Assembly (NCBI GenBank): GCA_934875675.1
Contig: CAKXIK010000055.1
Coordinates: 1-17,013 of the forward strand
Direction of reading: 5' to 3'
Source: an uncultured bacterium
GTDB taxonomy: Bacteria > Bacillota > Clostridia > Oscillospirales > Acutalibacteraceae
DNA length: 17,013 nt
Part shown: positions 6,792 to 14,342 of the stretch, piece after piece
Position numbering within the stretch: the stretch's first letter is position 1
How the letters are laid out: every line of letters starts with the position of its first letter
The notes under the pieces: generated by a model
Seen by the model: only the letters and a program-made list of their open reading frames with translations
Databases searched by the model: none
Told to the model about the DNA's origin: nothing
Program-made: the position numbers and the translations under genes

Positions 6792-6826
6792 GTGATCGTA
6801 TTATAAAAAAATGATGGGACTAGATT

Positions 6827-6867
6827 CAAATCTAAGTTTTGAATGAATCGGCATGATTCGAGATTTG
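6827..6867. promoter_or_regulatory. Nested dyads upstream of the PHP gene
   Basis: CAAATCT (6827-6833) with AGATTTG (6861-6867) encloses GAATC (6845-6849) with GATTC (6855-6859). They sit about 40-80 bases upstream of the candidate -10 box of the PHP gene, a position typical for activator sites. Confidence 0.35.
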
Positions 6868-6886
6868 TAACAACGGAAACGCAGTA

Positions 6887-6913
6887 TTGCAGATTTTAAT
6901 GCTGCCTTATAAT
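6887..6913 (+). promoter_or_regulatory. Candidate promoter of the PHP gene
   Basis: Perfect -10 TATAAT (6908-6913) but a poor -35: TTGCAG at 6887-6892 with only 15 bases of spacing. Start near 6920 would give an 85-base leader. The weak -35 suggests activator dependence. Confidence 0.5.
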
Positions 6914-7004
6914 ACAATGAACGAAAAAGGAGATATGCCCATCAAACAGAACAAAAGAACATAACCTTGAAAATGATGCACGATGATGTTAGGAGGATTA
7001 CCAG

Positions 7005-7928
7005 ATGAAAAATCGCCAGGCTGCATTTAGCAAATCTGAAAAAATGTTGAAGGGTGCCTTGCATTGTCATACCACGCGCTCGGACGGAGCAGGATCGCCG
7101 GAGGATGTCATTCGTTTGCATGCCGCAAATGAATATGACTTTATGGCAGTTACGGATCATCGGATTTACAATCGGAAAAATTTTGCTCCGGATGTTCAGA
7201 TGACCATTCTGCCTGCCATGGAATTTGATGCAACCTTTGAGTCAGACTTTGGTTTCCGCTGTTTTCACACAGTTTCGATTGGACCCGATGATTCGACGAA
7301 CGGATTTGCACAGGATCAAACCTTTTCCAGCGGCAAGGCTGCTAATCAGCAGGAATATCAGCCATATCTCGACTGGCTGCATCAAAATAATAATTTGACA
7401 ATTTATTGTCATCCGGAATGGAGTTCTACTCCGACACGATACTTTGACCAGCTGCGCGGAAATTTTGCCATGGAGATCTGGAACAGCGGATGTGCGATGG
7501 AAAACGGGATGGACATGAATGCTGCTTATTGGGATGAAATACTGGGACAGGGGCAACAGATATTCGGCGTTGCAACCGATGACGGCCATGCAATGGATCA
7601 GCACTGCAAAGGGTGGGTGATGGTCAATGCCGAAAATACGGTTTCTTCCATTTTGCGGGCATTGCAGCAAGGTGCATTTTATTCTTCCTGCGGTCCGGTG
7701 ATTGATGATTTTTACATAGAAGATGGCATTGCCTATGTAACTTGTGAACCATGCAGCCGGATTCAATTTTTGTCTGATAAACATCCCACGGTGCAATTTT
7801 CGGGAGATGGATTGACCCGTGCTCAGCTCAATCTGGACGGTCAATATCATTATGTGCGTGTGTGCGTCATGAATGAATATGGTCAGCGTGCGTGGACGAA
7901 TCCGATTTTTTGCACGAGCTTGGTGTGA
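7005..7928 (+). CDS. PHP-domain metal-dependent phosphoesterase-like protein
   Basis: A 307-residue cytoplasmic protein with an N-terminal PHP domain (about 15-200). Metal-ligand motifs are in order: GALHCHTTRSDG (17-28, His20 and His22), VTDHR (His52), PAMEFD (Glu73), a later His88, YCHPEW (His136) and TDDGH (Asp192/193, His195). The residues after about 215 form a beta-rich tail (SCGPVIDDFYIEDG ... VRVCVMNEYGQRAWTNPI) that is typical of stand-alone PHP proteins found in glycan loci. PHP proteins hydrolyse phosphate esters; the substrate here is not evident. The start has GGAGG 8 bases upstream. It is monocistronic and convergent with the glycosidase operon, separated by the bidirectional terminator. 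The family is confident; the substrate is unknown. Confidence 0.9.
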   Translation: MKNRQAAFSKSEKMLKGALHCHTTRSDGAGSPEDVIRLHAANEYDFMAVTDHRIYNRKNFAPDVQMTILPAMEFDATFESDFGFRCFHTVSIGPDDSTNGFAQDQTFSSGKAANQQEYQPYLDWLHQNNNLTIYCHPEWSSTPTRYFDQLRGNFAMEIWNSGCAMENGMDMNAAYWDEILGQGQQIFGVATDDGHAMDQHCKGWVMVNAENTVSSILRALQQGAFYSSCGPVIDDFYIEDGIAYVTCEPCSRIQFLSDKHPTVQFSGDGLTRAQLNLDGQYHYVRVCVMNEYGQRAWTNPIFCTSLV

Positions 7929-7974
7929 CGTTTTTTTAAAATGCACGGCAGGATTTTGTGATAAGACTCCGCAC

Positions 7975-8024
7975 TATAACGACAAAAGGCGCGGCTATCA
8001 ACAGCCGCGCCTTTTGTCGTTATA
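7975..8024. terminator. Bidirectional terminator, 22-bp perfect inverted repeat
   Basis: Positions 7975-7996 are exactly complementary to 8003-8024 around a 6-base loop (ATCAAC). The core GGCGCGGCT/AGCCGCGCC is flanked by AAAA and TTTT, so both directions give a GC stem followed by U-rich sequence. It separates the convergent PHP gene (+) and GH99-like gene (-). Confidence 0.93.
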
Positions 8025-8058
8025 AATTATTTCCACTTTTCTGTTTGATATCAATGAA

Positions 8059-9164
8059 TCAACCGAATACTTCTTTGACGGCATTCAGATACCCATATCC
8101 ATATCGGTCATCCGGCTGTAAGTAACTGGTTTCTGTCCATTCGTTCCAGCTATTGATTGTGATTAAGGGAATCTGATTATGTTGATCGGAAAATGCTTTT
8201 GCATCCGCGAGAGCCTTTTTAAATTCTTCGGGCGTATTTCCCTTTACTACACTGTCTGTGTGTGTGGAATAACGCGGGGTGTTGTCCCATCCGATCGAAA
8301 CATGAGGAAAGTAGGGAATGCTGCACTCTTTAACGGTACGATTCCACTCAGCTTCTGCTTCGGCAACAATTTTTGGGTACTGCTGGTTCATGTCTGCAAA
8401 ATGAACAAACTGATAGTGTGTGACGGATTCAAACGGCAGATGCGGCAGTACTTCTGCGGGACTGTATGCGCGTTCTCCCGAATCAAAGCCGGAAAGATTG
8501 CAGGAAACGGTGCCAAACCGCACAGACTGAAAATGGATTCCGGCTAACCCACTTTTTTGACTTCCGTATCCAGTTCCTGCATTGCCTTGCATGTGTTTTC
8601 AACGCCACCAAGCCCGGTAATCAGATTTTGCAGATCATAAATGCTCAGTACAGGTTTTCCGTTGATGCAGTAATATTCAGGCAGGGTAAAGTATTGGGTA
8701 ATCCATCGTTTTCCAATTTTTAAAAATTGCTCCGGGGAAACAGCGCCTGTCCATACTTTTGTGGTTTCGTCCACGGTGGAAATTCGTCTGTCCCAGCCAT
8801 AGGTGACATCGTGGTTAGCCCACATCAAATAAAATTTCATTTTAGAACGGTTTTTTGCCTTGAGAAAACCATCGTTCAGACAATTTTCCAAATAGGGTCT
8901 GTCATCATACCAATACCAGTCGTAGATAAACACGTTGACATCATGGTCAACGGCTGCTTCAATCTGCATCTCCATCACATATGGATCCGCCTCATTAACA
9001 TATCCCCATAATGGTTTTCGCGGCCATTCATGTCCCGGAAATAACGACTTTGCCGCCTTAACCGTTTCCCATTCGCCGTATCCCTCGGGCCAAAAAATTC
9101 TGCTTCTGCCGTCGTTTCCGGTATAGGCAGGCCAGATGTAAGCTGCAATATCATATTTTTTCAT
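8059..9164 (-). pseudogene. GH99-like (WbsX-type) glycosidase, frameshifted
   Basis: Two overlapping frames together make one protein of about 368 residues. The upstream part (9164 to 8544) contains 'AAYIWPAYTGND', 'FIYDWYWYDDRPYLENCL' and 'FYLMWANHDV', as in WbsX/GH99-like TIM-barrel proteins. The downstream part contains 'ITINSWNEWTETSYLQPDD', the family's C-terminal signature. The first frame runs into TAG at 8546-8544 after EVKKVG; the other frame reads KSGLAGIHFQ at the same place. The switch falls at a run of six A (8553-8558 on the minus strand); seven would restore the frame. The start at 9164 has AGAGGA 8 bases upstream. It lies 36 bases after the GH78-like gene and is probably cotranscribed. 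This may be a pseudogene, a sequencing error in the homopolymer, or frameshifting by slippage. The likely substrate is a mannan- or rhamnose-containing glycan, which is an inference. Confidence 0.85.
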
Positions 9165-9200
9165 ATAAAAAATCCTCTCTTTGACCGCAAAACTGCGGAA

Positions 9201-11321
9201 TCAATCGGTTGATTCTGGCGCATGTAAATGTTTTTCCAAGATTCCCTGGGGTGTTTTGACTTTAACATGGATTGAAGAGATTTCTTTCGGAAAATACGGA
9301 TCGCCAAACGAGAAGATGCCGGGTTGATTGATTTGAATTCCCGCAATATCCTCCAGCAGCAGAATGACCGGTGCACTCGCCCACGGATGGCAGAGGCTGG
9401 TGTTCCACTTCTGATCCTTGCCCCAGGCTTCAAAACAAGTGGTAGCACCTTCGCGCAGCATGTTTTTCCAAGAATGTTCAGATTCATTGAGCAGCAGTTC
9501 TGTCATAATATCCTTGTGCCCCACACGAACAAGTGCTTTTAACACAAAATAGGCGAAGTAGACACCGCAGCTCAGTCCCTTTTTCTGAATCAGCGCAACC
9601 GAGGAAGCAATGTCCTGCTCGGGAGTAATCTCATAGTAAAGGGGAAGCGTCGTTGCATGGAGCGATGAATGGTCGGAACCGATTGCATCCCGGAACAGTC
9701 CGTCAGGCTTACGAAATGCAGCAATGAAAGCATTCCGTAATGCAGTAAGCTCATTGCGTTGGGGAAGACCGAGAATTTTTCTTAACCTGTCTGCATCTCG
9801 CTTCAAACCGTAATAGAAAGCATTCATCACGTTATGTACTCCGAGTCCAACCGGTTGCGAAAGATCGAAATCGTAATCATCACGCAGGTTTTCCGGCCAG
9901 TCCACAAGGTTCCATTTTTCTGTGAGATTTTCAATCAGGCCATCCCCGTTGCGATGTGCGTCAAAGTAATCTTCCACGCCGTCAACGATTGGCATCAGCT
10001 GACGAAGCGTATCCAAATCCCCGGTCATCCGGTAATAGGTGAGCAACTGCTCGGGATATTGACAGGAGTAATCTGCAATTTCCTGCATTTCATTCCCCGG
10101 TGCCACAGCCATCAATCCGGGATCAATTTGAGCGCTGGCGGCAAAATCGAACAGCATTTTCCGGTACATCGCCTTGTCACCCGTCAGCAGAAGTTGCGCG
10201 TGTGCGGTAATGGTTCCGTCGCCAAGGTACTGTCCCTTTTCACGGCTGGGGCAATCCAGAAAGCCATCCTGCGTGCCAAGCTTTACACCACGGCGACAGA
10301 TTTCAAAAATCTGGTTGACCAGTACGTCATCCGTTTCAAAAACACAGTCTTCCTCATGCATCGGATAATGGCGAACCTTAACATATATCGTATCCGGATC
10401 GACACTGCCGGAGGGAGCGATAATCTCAAAATAACGAAATGCCATATAATCATAAAATTCCACAGAATCCGTGTCGCGACCGGAAAGCTTCCATTCGTTT
10501 TCGTAATCGCAGTTGCATCGCATCTGATAGCGCACAGAACCATCGTCATTGAGTTCTTCTCCGCAGCGAACCAGAATGGTTTCCCGGCTTTTTGCACTTG
10601 CAGTAAAGGCAACGGAGCCGGTTACCTCTGTCCCCATATCGACAAAGATAACATTGCCGCGTATTTCAAGTTGTTTCGGTTTTTGCGGATAGAACGAAAG
10701 CGGCTGTGTTGTCTGCAAAATCATGGTGTGATCGTCTGTAGGATTTTCCGCGGCATTTTGCCAATTGGAATCATCAAAGCCGATCTCCTTCCAATCGTGC
10801 GGAATTTGAACGCCGTCGATTTTTTCAACAAATTGTGTGTCATATCCGGTTGTATTTGTGAGTTGCCACGCAGAACAGGAATTTGCTTTGCTGGTATGGT
10901 CGCTTTCCCAAAGAATAGAGCCTGCTTCATCTGTCATCCGGAACCATGCACCCTGCCGGAGGTCGCCGCTTTGCCAGGCTCGGGTGGAAAGGCATCCCTG
11001 ATAGTAAACGTGAAGAGCCAGCGTGTTTTTTCCCTGCTGCAAAAAAGGACGGATGTCATAGCGCAGAAACGGATAGGAATCGGGATAAGATTGTGCAGGC
11101 CCTTGCAAAACAAATTTTCCGTTCAGGTAGCATTTGCAGGTGTCGTCTGCAGAAATTTCTAAAAAACATTCATTTCCCGTCAGCTCGAATGTTTTTCGGA
11201 CGAGCCAATGAAAATTTTTCAGATAATCCGGATGTTGGGGCGGAATAAAATCTGAGTCTATTTGTCGGTGAAAGGTTGCCAAGGTTTTTTGCGAAAGAAA
11301 TTCCGGGGCGCAGATCCACAT
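9201..11321 (-). CDS. GH78-like alpha-L-rhamnosidase
   Basis: A 706-residue enzyme predicted to remove terminal alpha-L-rhamnose from glycans or glycosides. Its order is N-terminal beta-sandwich domains (about 1-200), a carbohydrate-binding-like part (about 210-300, with FVDMGTEVTGSV), an (alpha/alpha)6 barrel (about 335-665), and a C-terminal beta domain. The barrel has the GH78 signature DCPSREKGQYLGD (356-368), supplying Asp356, Glu361 and the likely general acid Asp368. The motif TTCFEAWG supplies Glu631, the likely base, followed by His645 in SLCHPWAS. There is no signal peptide, so it acts in the cytoplasm on imported oligosaccharides. The start at 11321 has AAGGAAG 7 bases upstream. 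It is the first gene of an operon with the GH99-like enzyme. GH78 or a closely related rhamnosidase family; exact specificity is not readable. Confidence 0.88.
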   Translation of the reverse strand: MWICAPEFLSQKTLATFHRQIDSDFIPPQHPDYLKNFHWLVRKTFELTGNECFLEISADDTCKCYLNGKFVLQGPAQSYPDSYPFLRYDIRPFLQQGKNTLALHVYYQGCLSTRAWQSGDLRQGAWFRMTDEAGSILWESDHTSKANSCSAWQLTNTTGYDTQFVEKIDGVQIPHDWKEIGFDDSNWQNAAENPTDDHTMILQTTQPLSFYPQKPKQLEIRGNVIFVDMGTEVTGSVAFTASAKSRETILVRCGEELNDDGSVRYQMRCNCDYENEWKLSGRDTDSVEFYDYMAFRYFEIIAPSGSVDPDTIYVKVRHYPMHEEDCVFETDDVLVNQIFEICRRGVKLGTQDGFLDCPSREKGQYLGDGTITAHAQLLLTGDKAMYRKMLFDFAASAQIDPGLMAVAPGNEMQEIADYSCQYPEQLLTYYRMTGDLDTLRQLMPIVDGVEDYFDAHRNGDGLIENLTEKWNLVDWPENLRDDYDFDLSQPVGLGVHNVMNAFYYGLKRDADRLRKILGLPQRNELTALRNAFIAAFRKPDGLFRDAIGSDHSSLHATTLPLYYEITPEQDIASSVALIQKKGLSCGVYFAYFVLKALVRVGHKDIMTELLLNESEHSWKNMLREGATTCFEAWGKDQKWNTSLCHPWASAPVILLLEDIAGIQINQPGIFSFGDPYFPKEISSIHVKVKTPQGILEKHLHAPESTD

Positions 11322-11409
11322 GACAGAACTTCCTTTCTTTTTTCAACAGAGTTTTTCGCCGTCTGATAAAATAGAATGCTTTTAGCGTAAAATGAAAAAC
11401 ATAGGTTAA

Positions 11410-11438
11410 ATTATAACATCATTTTTCCATATTTTCCA
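11410..11438 (-). promoter_or_regulatory. Promoter of the rhamnosidase operon
   Basis: Minus-strand TATAAT (11415-11410) with a weak -35 TGGAAA 17 bases upstream. Start near 11403 gives a leader of about 80 bases. The poor -35 box fits activator control, for example by an AraC-type regulator such as the broken one at 15814-16333. Confidence 0.5.
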
Positions 11439-11837
11439 TACAAAAATACATAAACGTATTCAAATAATTCTGTATTGTACATTATCAGCAGTGAACCGAC
11501 ATTGTTCAAAACAGAAAGCCGTCCATCAAAATACTCCCGAAGGCAGATCAGGCAGAACCATACTTGGAAAACTGACAGTGAAAAGCAGCACCACCTGTTG
11601 CAGAATAGAAACTACAACAGATGATGCTGTTATTTCCAGAAAGGATATAAAAATGGAACGGTTAAGTGAGCAGCATTTCGGCGAAAAGCAGTGGGAGAAA
11701 CAAATCATAAAATAGCAGAAAGCGATGAAATAACAAAATTTAAGACTCTGTGTTTAGTCCTCAAAATATCGCCATATTATCAAAAAATCAGAGTGCATTA
11801 CGTTCAGTTTATTGCGTAGATTAACTTTTTGCATACA
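11439..11837. other. AT-rich intergenic stretch without a recognisable gene
   Basis: This 400-base stretch between the rhamnosidase promoter and the lipoprotein 3' end carries one 74-codon plus-strand frame (11491-11715). That frame lacks an SD and has the composition of random sequence. No tRNA, repeat or hairpin-plus-T terminator was found, and the lipoprotein gene has no clear terminator here. It may be residual DNA from an insertion. Confidence 0.5.
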
Positions 11838-12932
11838 TTATTTTCTGCTACCCACAATCGTAAAATTGATTACATGTGCTTGGTTATTATCATCATTCAT
11901 CAATATAGGTTCTGATCGTTTTGTATTCGTGTCATAATAAAATAAACCATTTTTTTGAACTTCATTACCATTCTTGAAGCCGCCTAACACAAAGTATGTG
12001 TTACCTTGGTCGAGTGTAACACAGTCTGCAATATATAATGCATTGCTAAATGGGAAATCAATTTCTTTAATGGATTTATTAACCATATCTATTAAACAGA
12101 AAATTTTCTTACCTTCAACATCATCATCAACTTGTAACAAAATTAAGTTATCGGAAATTTGCGTTTCCATGTAGACGTCGTCGGCTATTTTAGTTTTTTT
12201 GGCGTATGTATTTTCCTTATTAATTAGTAAATCGGGCGAAACAAGTGCAATGTTATAATCAATAGCAACTTCATTTGACCTGAAGTTTGGTGAATAAAAT
12301 TCATCTTGATTAACAAATACATTTACAAATTTGTTATATACATAATTATAGTTTATCCGTCCAGCTCTTGTAGAATATAAAGAATCACTAAATTTATTCA
12401 CCTCATATAAATAAGTAAATGTTTTGCTGCTCAAATCGAAAGTAGCTGGCCAATTACATCCATTCTTTCTGGAAATTGCTGTTACAAGAAGAGTGTGATT
12501 ATCAACAATAGCAATGTCATTATAGGTGGCGTTCTCATTTTCTAAAGCTTTTGTTTCTCCGGATTTCAAATCAAATTCCATTAATGAATCATTAGAATGA
12601 CCTTCTGTCCTACTTGAATAATATACCTTTTGATTTTCCAACGATACAACTCCGGTTCCATACTGTGCGGCAAACGGAATACTGCATTGAATATCAAGTT
12701 GCTTTTCATCAATGTCATAAGTATAGAACTGTATCCTTCTCCCGGTATCCGTAGTACCATCATTAATACCATAAGTAATTGATAAATATGGATTTATTCT
12801 GTCTGCTGCAGTTTTTTCCGTACTTTCCGGCAAGAAAATATTGCGATTACCTAAAACATTACCTTTGGAACAGGAGGTGGTGGTCAATAAAAAGAACATC
12901 AACATAACAGAAAAAATTTTTCTTTTCTTCAT
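11838..12932 (-). CDS. Lipoprotein of unknown function, possibly beta-propeller
   Basis: A 364-residue secreted lipoprotein. Lys-rich N-terminus (MKKRKIF), a hydrophobic core and the lipobox TTTSC give a mature Cys at 21, so the protein should be anchored to the outer face of the membrane. The rest is beta-rich with repeating 'YYSSRTEG..DSLMEFDLKSGE', 'LLVTAIS..N', 'FCLIDMVNKSIKEI', 'GLFYYDTNTKRSEPI' segments, the look of a WD/YVTN-like propeller. No family is assigned. The start at 12932 uses GGTGG 6 bases upstream; an in-frame ATG four codons earlier overlaps that SD. Its base composition is clearly more A/T-rich than the flanking glycosidase genes and it lies between non-coding DNA and a transposase remnant, suggesting transfer. 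It is transcribed from its own extended -10 promoter. Confidence 0.85.
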   Translation of the reverse strand: MKKRKIFSVMLMFFLLTTTSCSKGNVLGNRNIFLPESTEKTAADRINPYLSITYGINDGTTDTGRRIQFYTYDIDEKQLDIQCSIPFAAQYGTGVVSLENQKVYYSSRTEGHSNDSLMEFDLKSGETKALENENATYNDIAIVDNHTLLVTAISRKNGCNWPATFDLSSKTFTYLYEVNKFSDSLYSTRAGRINYNYVYNKFVNVFVNQDEFYSPNFRSNEVAIDYNIALVSPDLLINKENTYAKKTKIADDVYMETQISDNLILLQVDDDVEGKKIFCLIDMVNKSIKEIDFPFSNALYIADCVTLDQGNTYFVLGGFKNGNEVQKNGLFYYDTNTKRSEPILMNDDNNQAHVINFTIVGSRK

Positions 12933-12981
12933 AATATCCACCATTTCAAAGTTTTTAGGGTAAAGGAATCCTCAGCTTCTG

Positions 12982-12990
12982 ATTATACCA
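12982..12990 (-). promoter_or_regulatory. Extended -10 promoter of the lipoprotein gene
   Basis: Minus-strand TTGGTATAAT contains a perfect -10 TATAAT (12987-12982) preceded by the TGn extension; no good -35 is present. Start near 12975 gives a 43-base leader. It lies only about 40 bases beyond the broken end of the transposase fragment. Confidence 0.55.
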
Positions 12991-13030
12991 ATGATCTTTA
13001 CCTGGTATTTCATATGCAAATTTGGTAGAT

Positions 13031-13240
13031 TTAATGATTGGTCTGTTGCAGCTCGCGGATTTGTCGTTCCAGTTCTCGGATACGCGCACGTTGCTCCGTA
13101 TCGGTCGCCGCTTTACGATTCTTTCGCCACTCGGCCAGAGTGTAATACTGCAGCCCAAGTTGACTGGCCGCTTTTTTCACGCTGATTTCGTCTGACAGTT
13201 TCAGTGCTACCGCTTTCAATTCTTTACTGTACTTTTTTAT
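13031..13240 (-). pseudogene. IS3-type transposase OrfA remnant
   Basis: The frame reads KKYSKELKAVALKLSDE, then ISVKKAASQLGLQYYTLAEW, then a coiled-coil-like RIRELERQIRELQQTN before a stop. This is the helix-turn-helix (HTH_Tnp_1) and start of the leucine zipper of an IS3-family OrfA, cut at about 69 of the usual 95-100 residues. The AAAGGTG SD stands 8 bases before an ATA (13240-13238) where an ATG would be expected. No OrfB (DDE integrase) exists in the window. It cannot transpose on its own. A neighbouring stretch (about 13280-13320 on plus) may hold one IS end, but I could not identify a terminal repeat pair. Confidence 0.8.
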
Positions 13241-13557
13241 TCTCTCGACACCTTTCTGATGCTTCTATTCTATCAGATTCCGCGTGTCGGTCTACTCTAC
13301 TTACAGGATATCACTCCAATTTTTACTTACCCTTTTTCAAAAAGTATTTTGTTCAAGGTGATTCAGACAAACAATCTTCAGAATTTTGAAAAAAAAGAAA
13401 AACTTCCGTGCATCGGGATTTTTTCAACCGACTGGAACGAGTATAATGAAATAAAACCGAGGTTGCTCAATATTCTTGATAAAACCACCGTCAGCTGATT
13501 CGCAACCTGAATTGGAAGCACACAGACATATCTTTTATTCATTCGGAGGGATTTGTT
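13241..13557. other. Intergenic region between IS remnant and GDPD gene
   Basis: It contains a plus-strand open frame ending at 13498 (stop TGA) whose last 35 residues, EKLPCIGIFSTDWNEYNEIK and onwards, look more protein-like than random sequence. It has no SD, no credible start and no family I recognise. It may be the 3' remnant of a gene cut by the IS. A 7-bp dyad AGGTTGC 13460-13466 / GCAACCT 13502-13508 spans its stop codon. No strong promoter for the downstream gene was found. Confidence 0.35.
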
Positions 13558-14289
13558 GTGACACATATTATGGGACATCGCGGAGCGCAGTTGGAAAGAC
13601 CGGAAAATACGATTATGGCATACCGTCAGGCAGATGCTTTGGGTGCTTATGGGATTGAAATGGACGTCTATCTTTTGCCGGATAGAAGCCTGGTTATTCA
13701 CCACGACAGGGTGGTCGGAGATGAAAAAAGAGATATTTATTTGATGACCGGGAAAGAAGTTACCGAAGTTCTCTGTAAAAAAGAATATAATGGAGTATGG
13801 TATGAGGATTCTATTCCTTATTTTTCAGAATTTTTAAATTATATGAAGACCAATCAGATGTTTTTCAATGTTGAAATCAAATCAGAAAGCGGTTTTCTCA
13901 GTGAGGTGGGGGATTGTGTCATGGAGGCGCTCGAAGAGTCGGGACTGCGTGATCGAACCATAATTTCCAGCTTCTCGCACAACCTGTTGCAGGACATTCA
14001 TCAAAAATATCCGTTGTATCAGCTTGGAATTTTGTATTCCGACAGTCATGGTATTGACGTTGTGTCCTATTGCCTGCGTTACGGATTTAATGCGATTCAT
14101 CCGCATTTCAGCGAGGTTACCAGGGAGCTTGTTGACCGCTGCCATGAAAACGGGTTGCTTGTAAACACGTGGACGGTGAATGATGAACAGGATATCCTGA
14201 AAATGATTGAATATGGTGTTGACAACATTATTACCAACGACGTTCGAACGGGATTGCGCCTTCTCAAGGAATCCAGAACGGTGTATTAA
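13558..14289 (+). CDS. Glycerophosphodiester phosphodiesterase
   Basis: Hydrolyses glycerophosphodiesters to glycerol-3-phosphate and an alcohol. The 243-residue TIM-barrel protein begins almost at its first active-site motif GHRGAQLERPENT (6-18; His7, Arg8, Glu16, Asn17). It continues with IEMDV (Glu34, Asp36), a HHDR motif (His49, Asp50), NVEIKSE (Glu106, Lys108), and a C-terminal 'VNTWTVND' plus 'GVDNIITND', all expected of GDPD proteins. There is no signal peptide, so it is cytoplasmic. The start is GTG 13558 with GGAGG about 8 bases upstream; ATG 13570 would be too distant from the SD. It lies 53 bases before the glycosidase-like gene on the same strand and is probably cotranscribed with it. 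Confidence 0.92.
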   Translation: MTHIMGHRGAQLERPENTIMAYRQADALGAYGIEMDVYLLPDRSLVIHHDRVVGDEKRDIYLMTGKEVTEVLCKKEYNGVWYEDSIPYFSEFLNYMKTNQMFFNVEIKSESGFLSEVGDCVMEALEESGLRDRTIISSFSHNLLQDIHQKYPLYQLGILYSDSHGIDVVSYCLRYGFNAIHPHFSEVTRELVDRCHENGLLVNTWTVNDEQDILKMIEYGVDNIITNDVRTGLRLLKESRTVY

Positions 14290-14342
14290 AAATCAATCCA
14301 TCCGATATGAATCAGCAACCGTTTATTCAGTAAAAGAAAAGA

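Noticed and set aside
6935..6964. A 9-codon leader peptide (MPIKQNKRT) upstream of the PHP gene
   Set aside because: GGAG lies only 2 bases before the ATG, no codon bias suggests attenuation, and no terminator hairpin follows.
7242..7946. A 234-codon minus-strand frame
   Set aside because: It is antisense to the PHP gene, whose metal-binding motifs define the coding strand; composition is shadow-like (many Ile, His, Arg).
9834..11162. A 442-codon open frame on the plus strand
   Set aside because: It lies wholly antisense to the GH78-like gene, which has clear catalytic motifs; the frame has no SD and no recognisable domain.
11491..11715. A 74-codon plus-strand frame in the intergenic region
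   Set aside because: It has no SD at its first ATG, low-complexity Ser/Thr/Lys content and no family. A shorter ATG at 11653 has AAAGGAT upstream but would encode only 20 residues.
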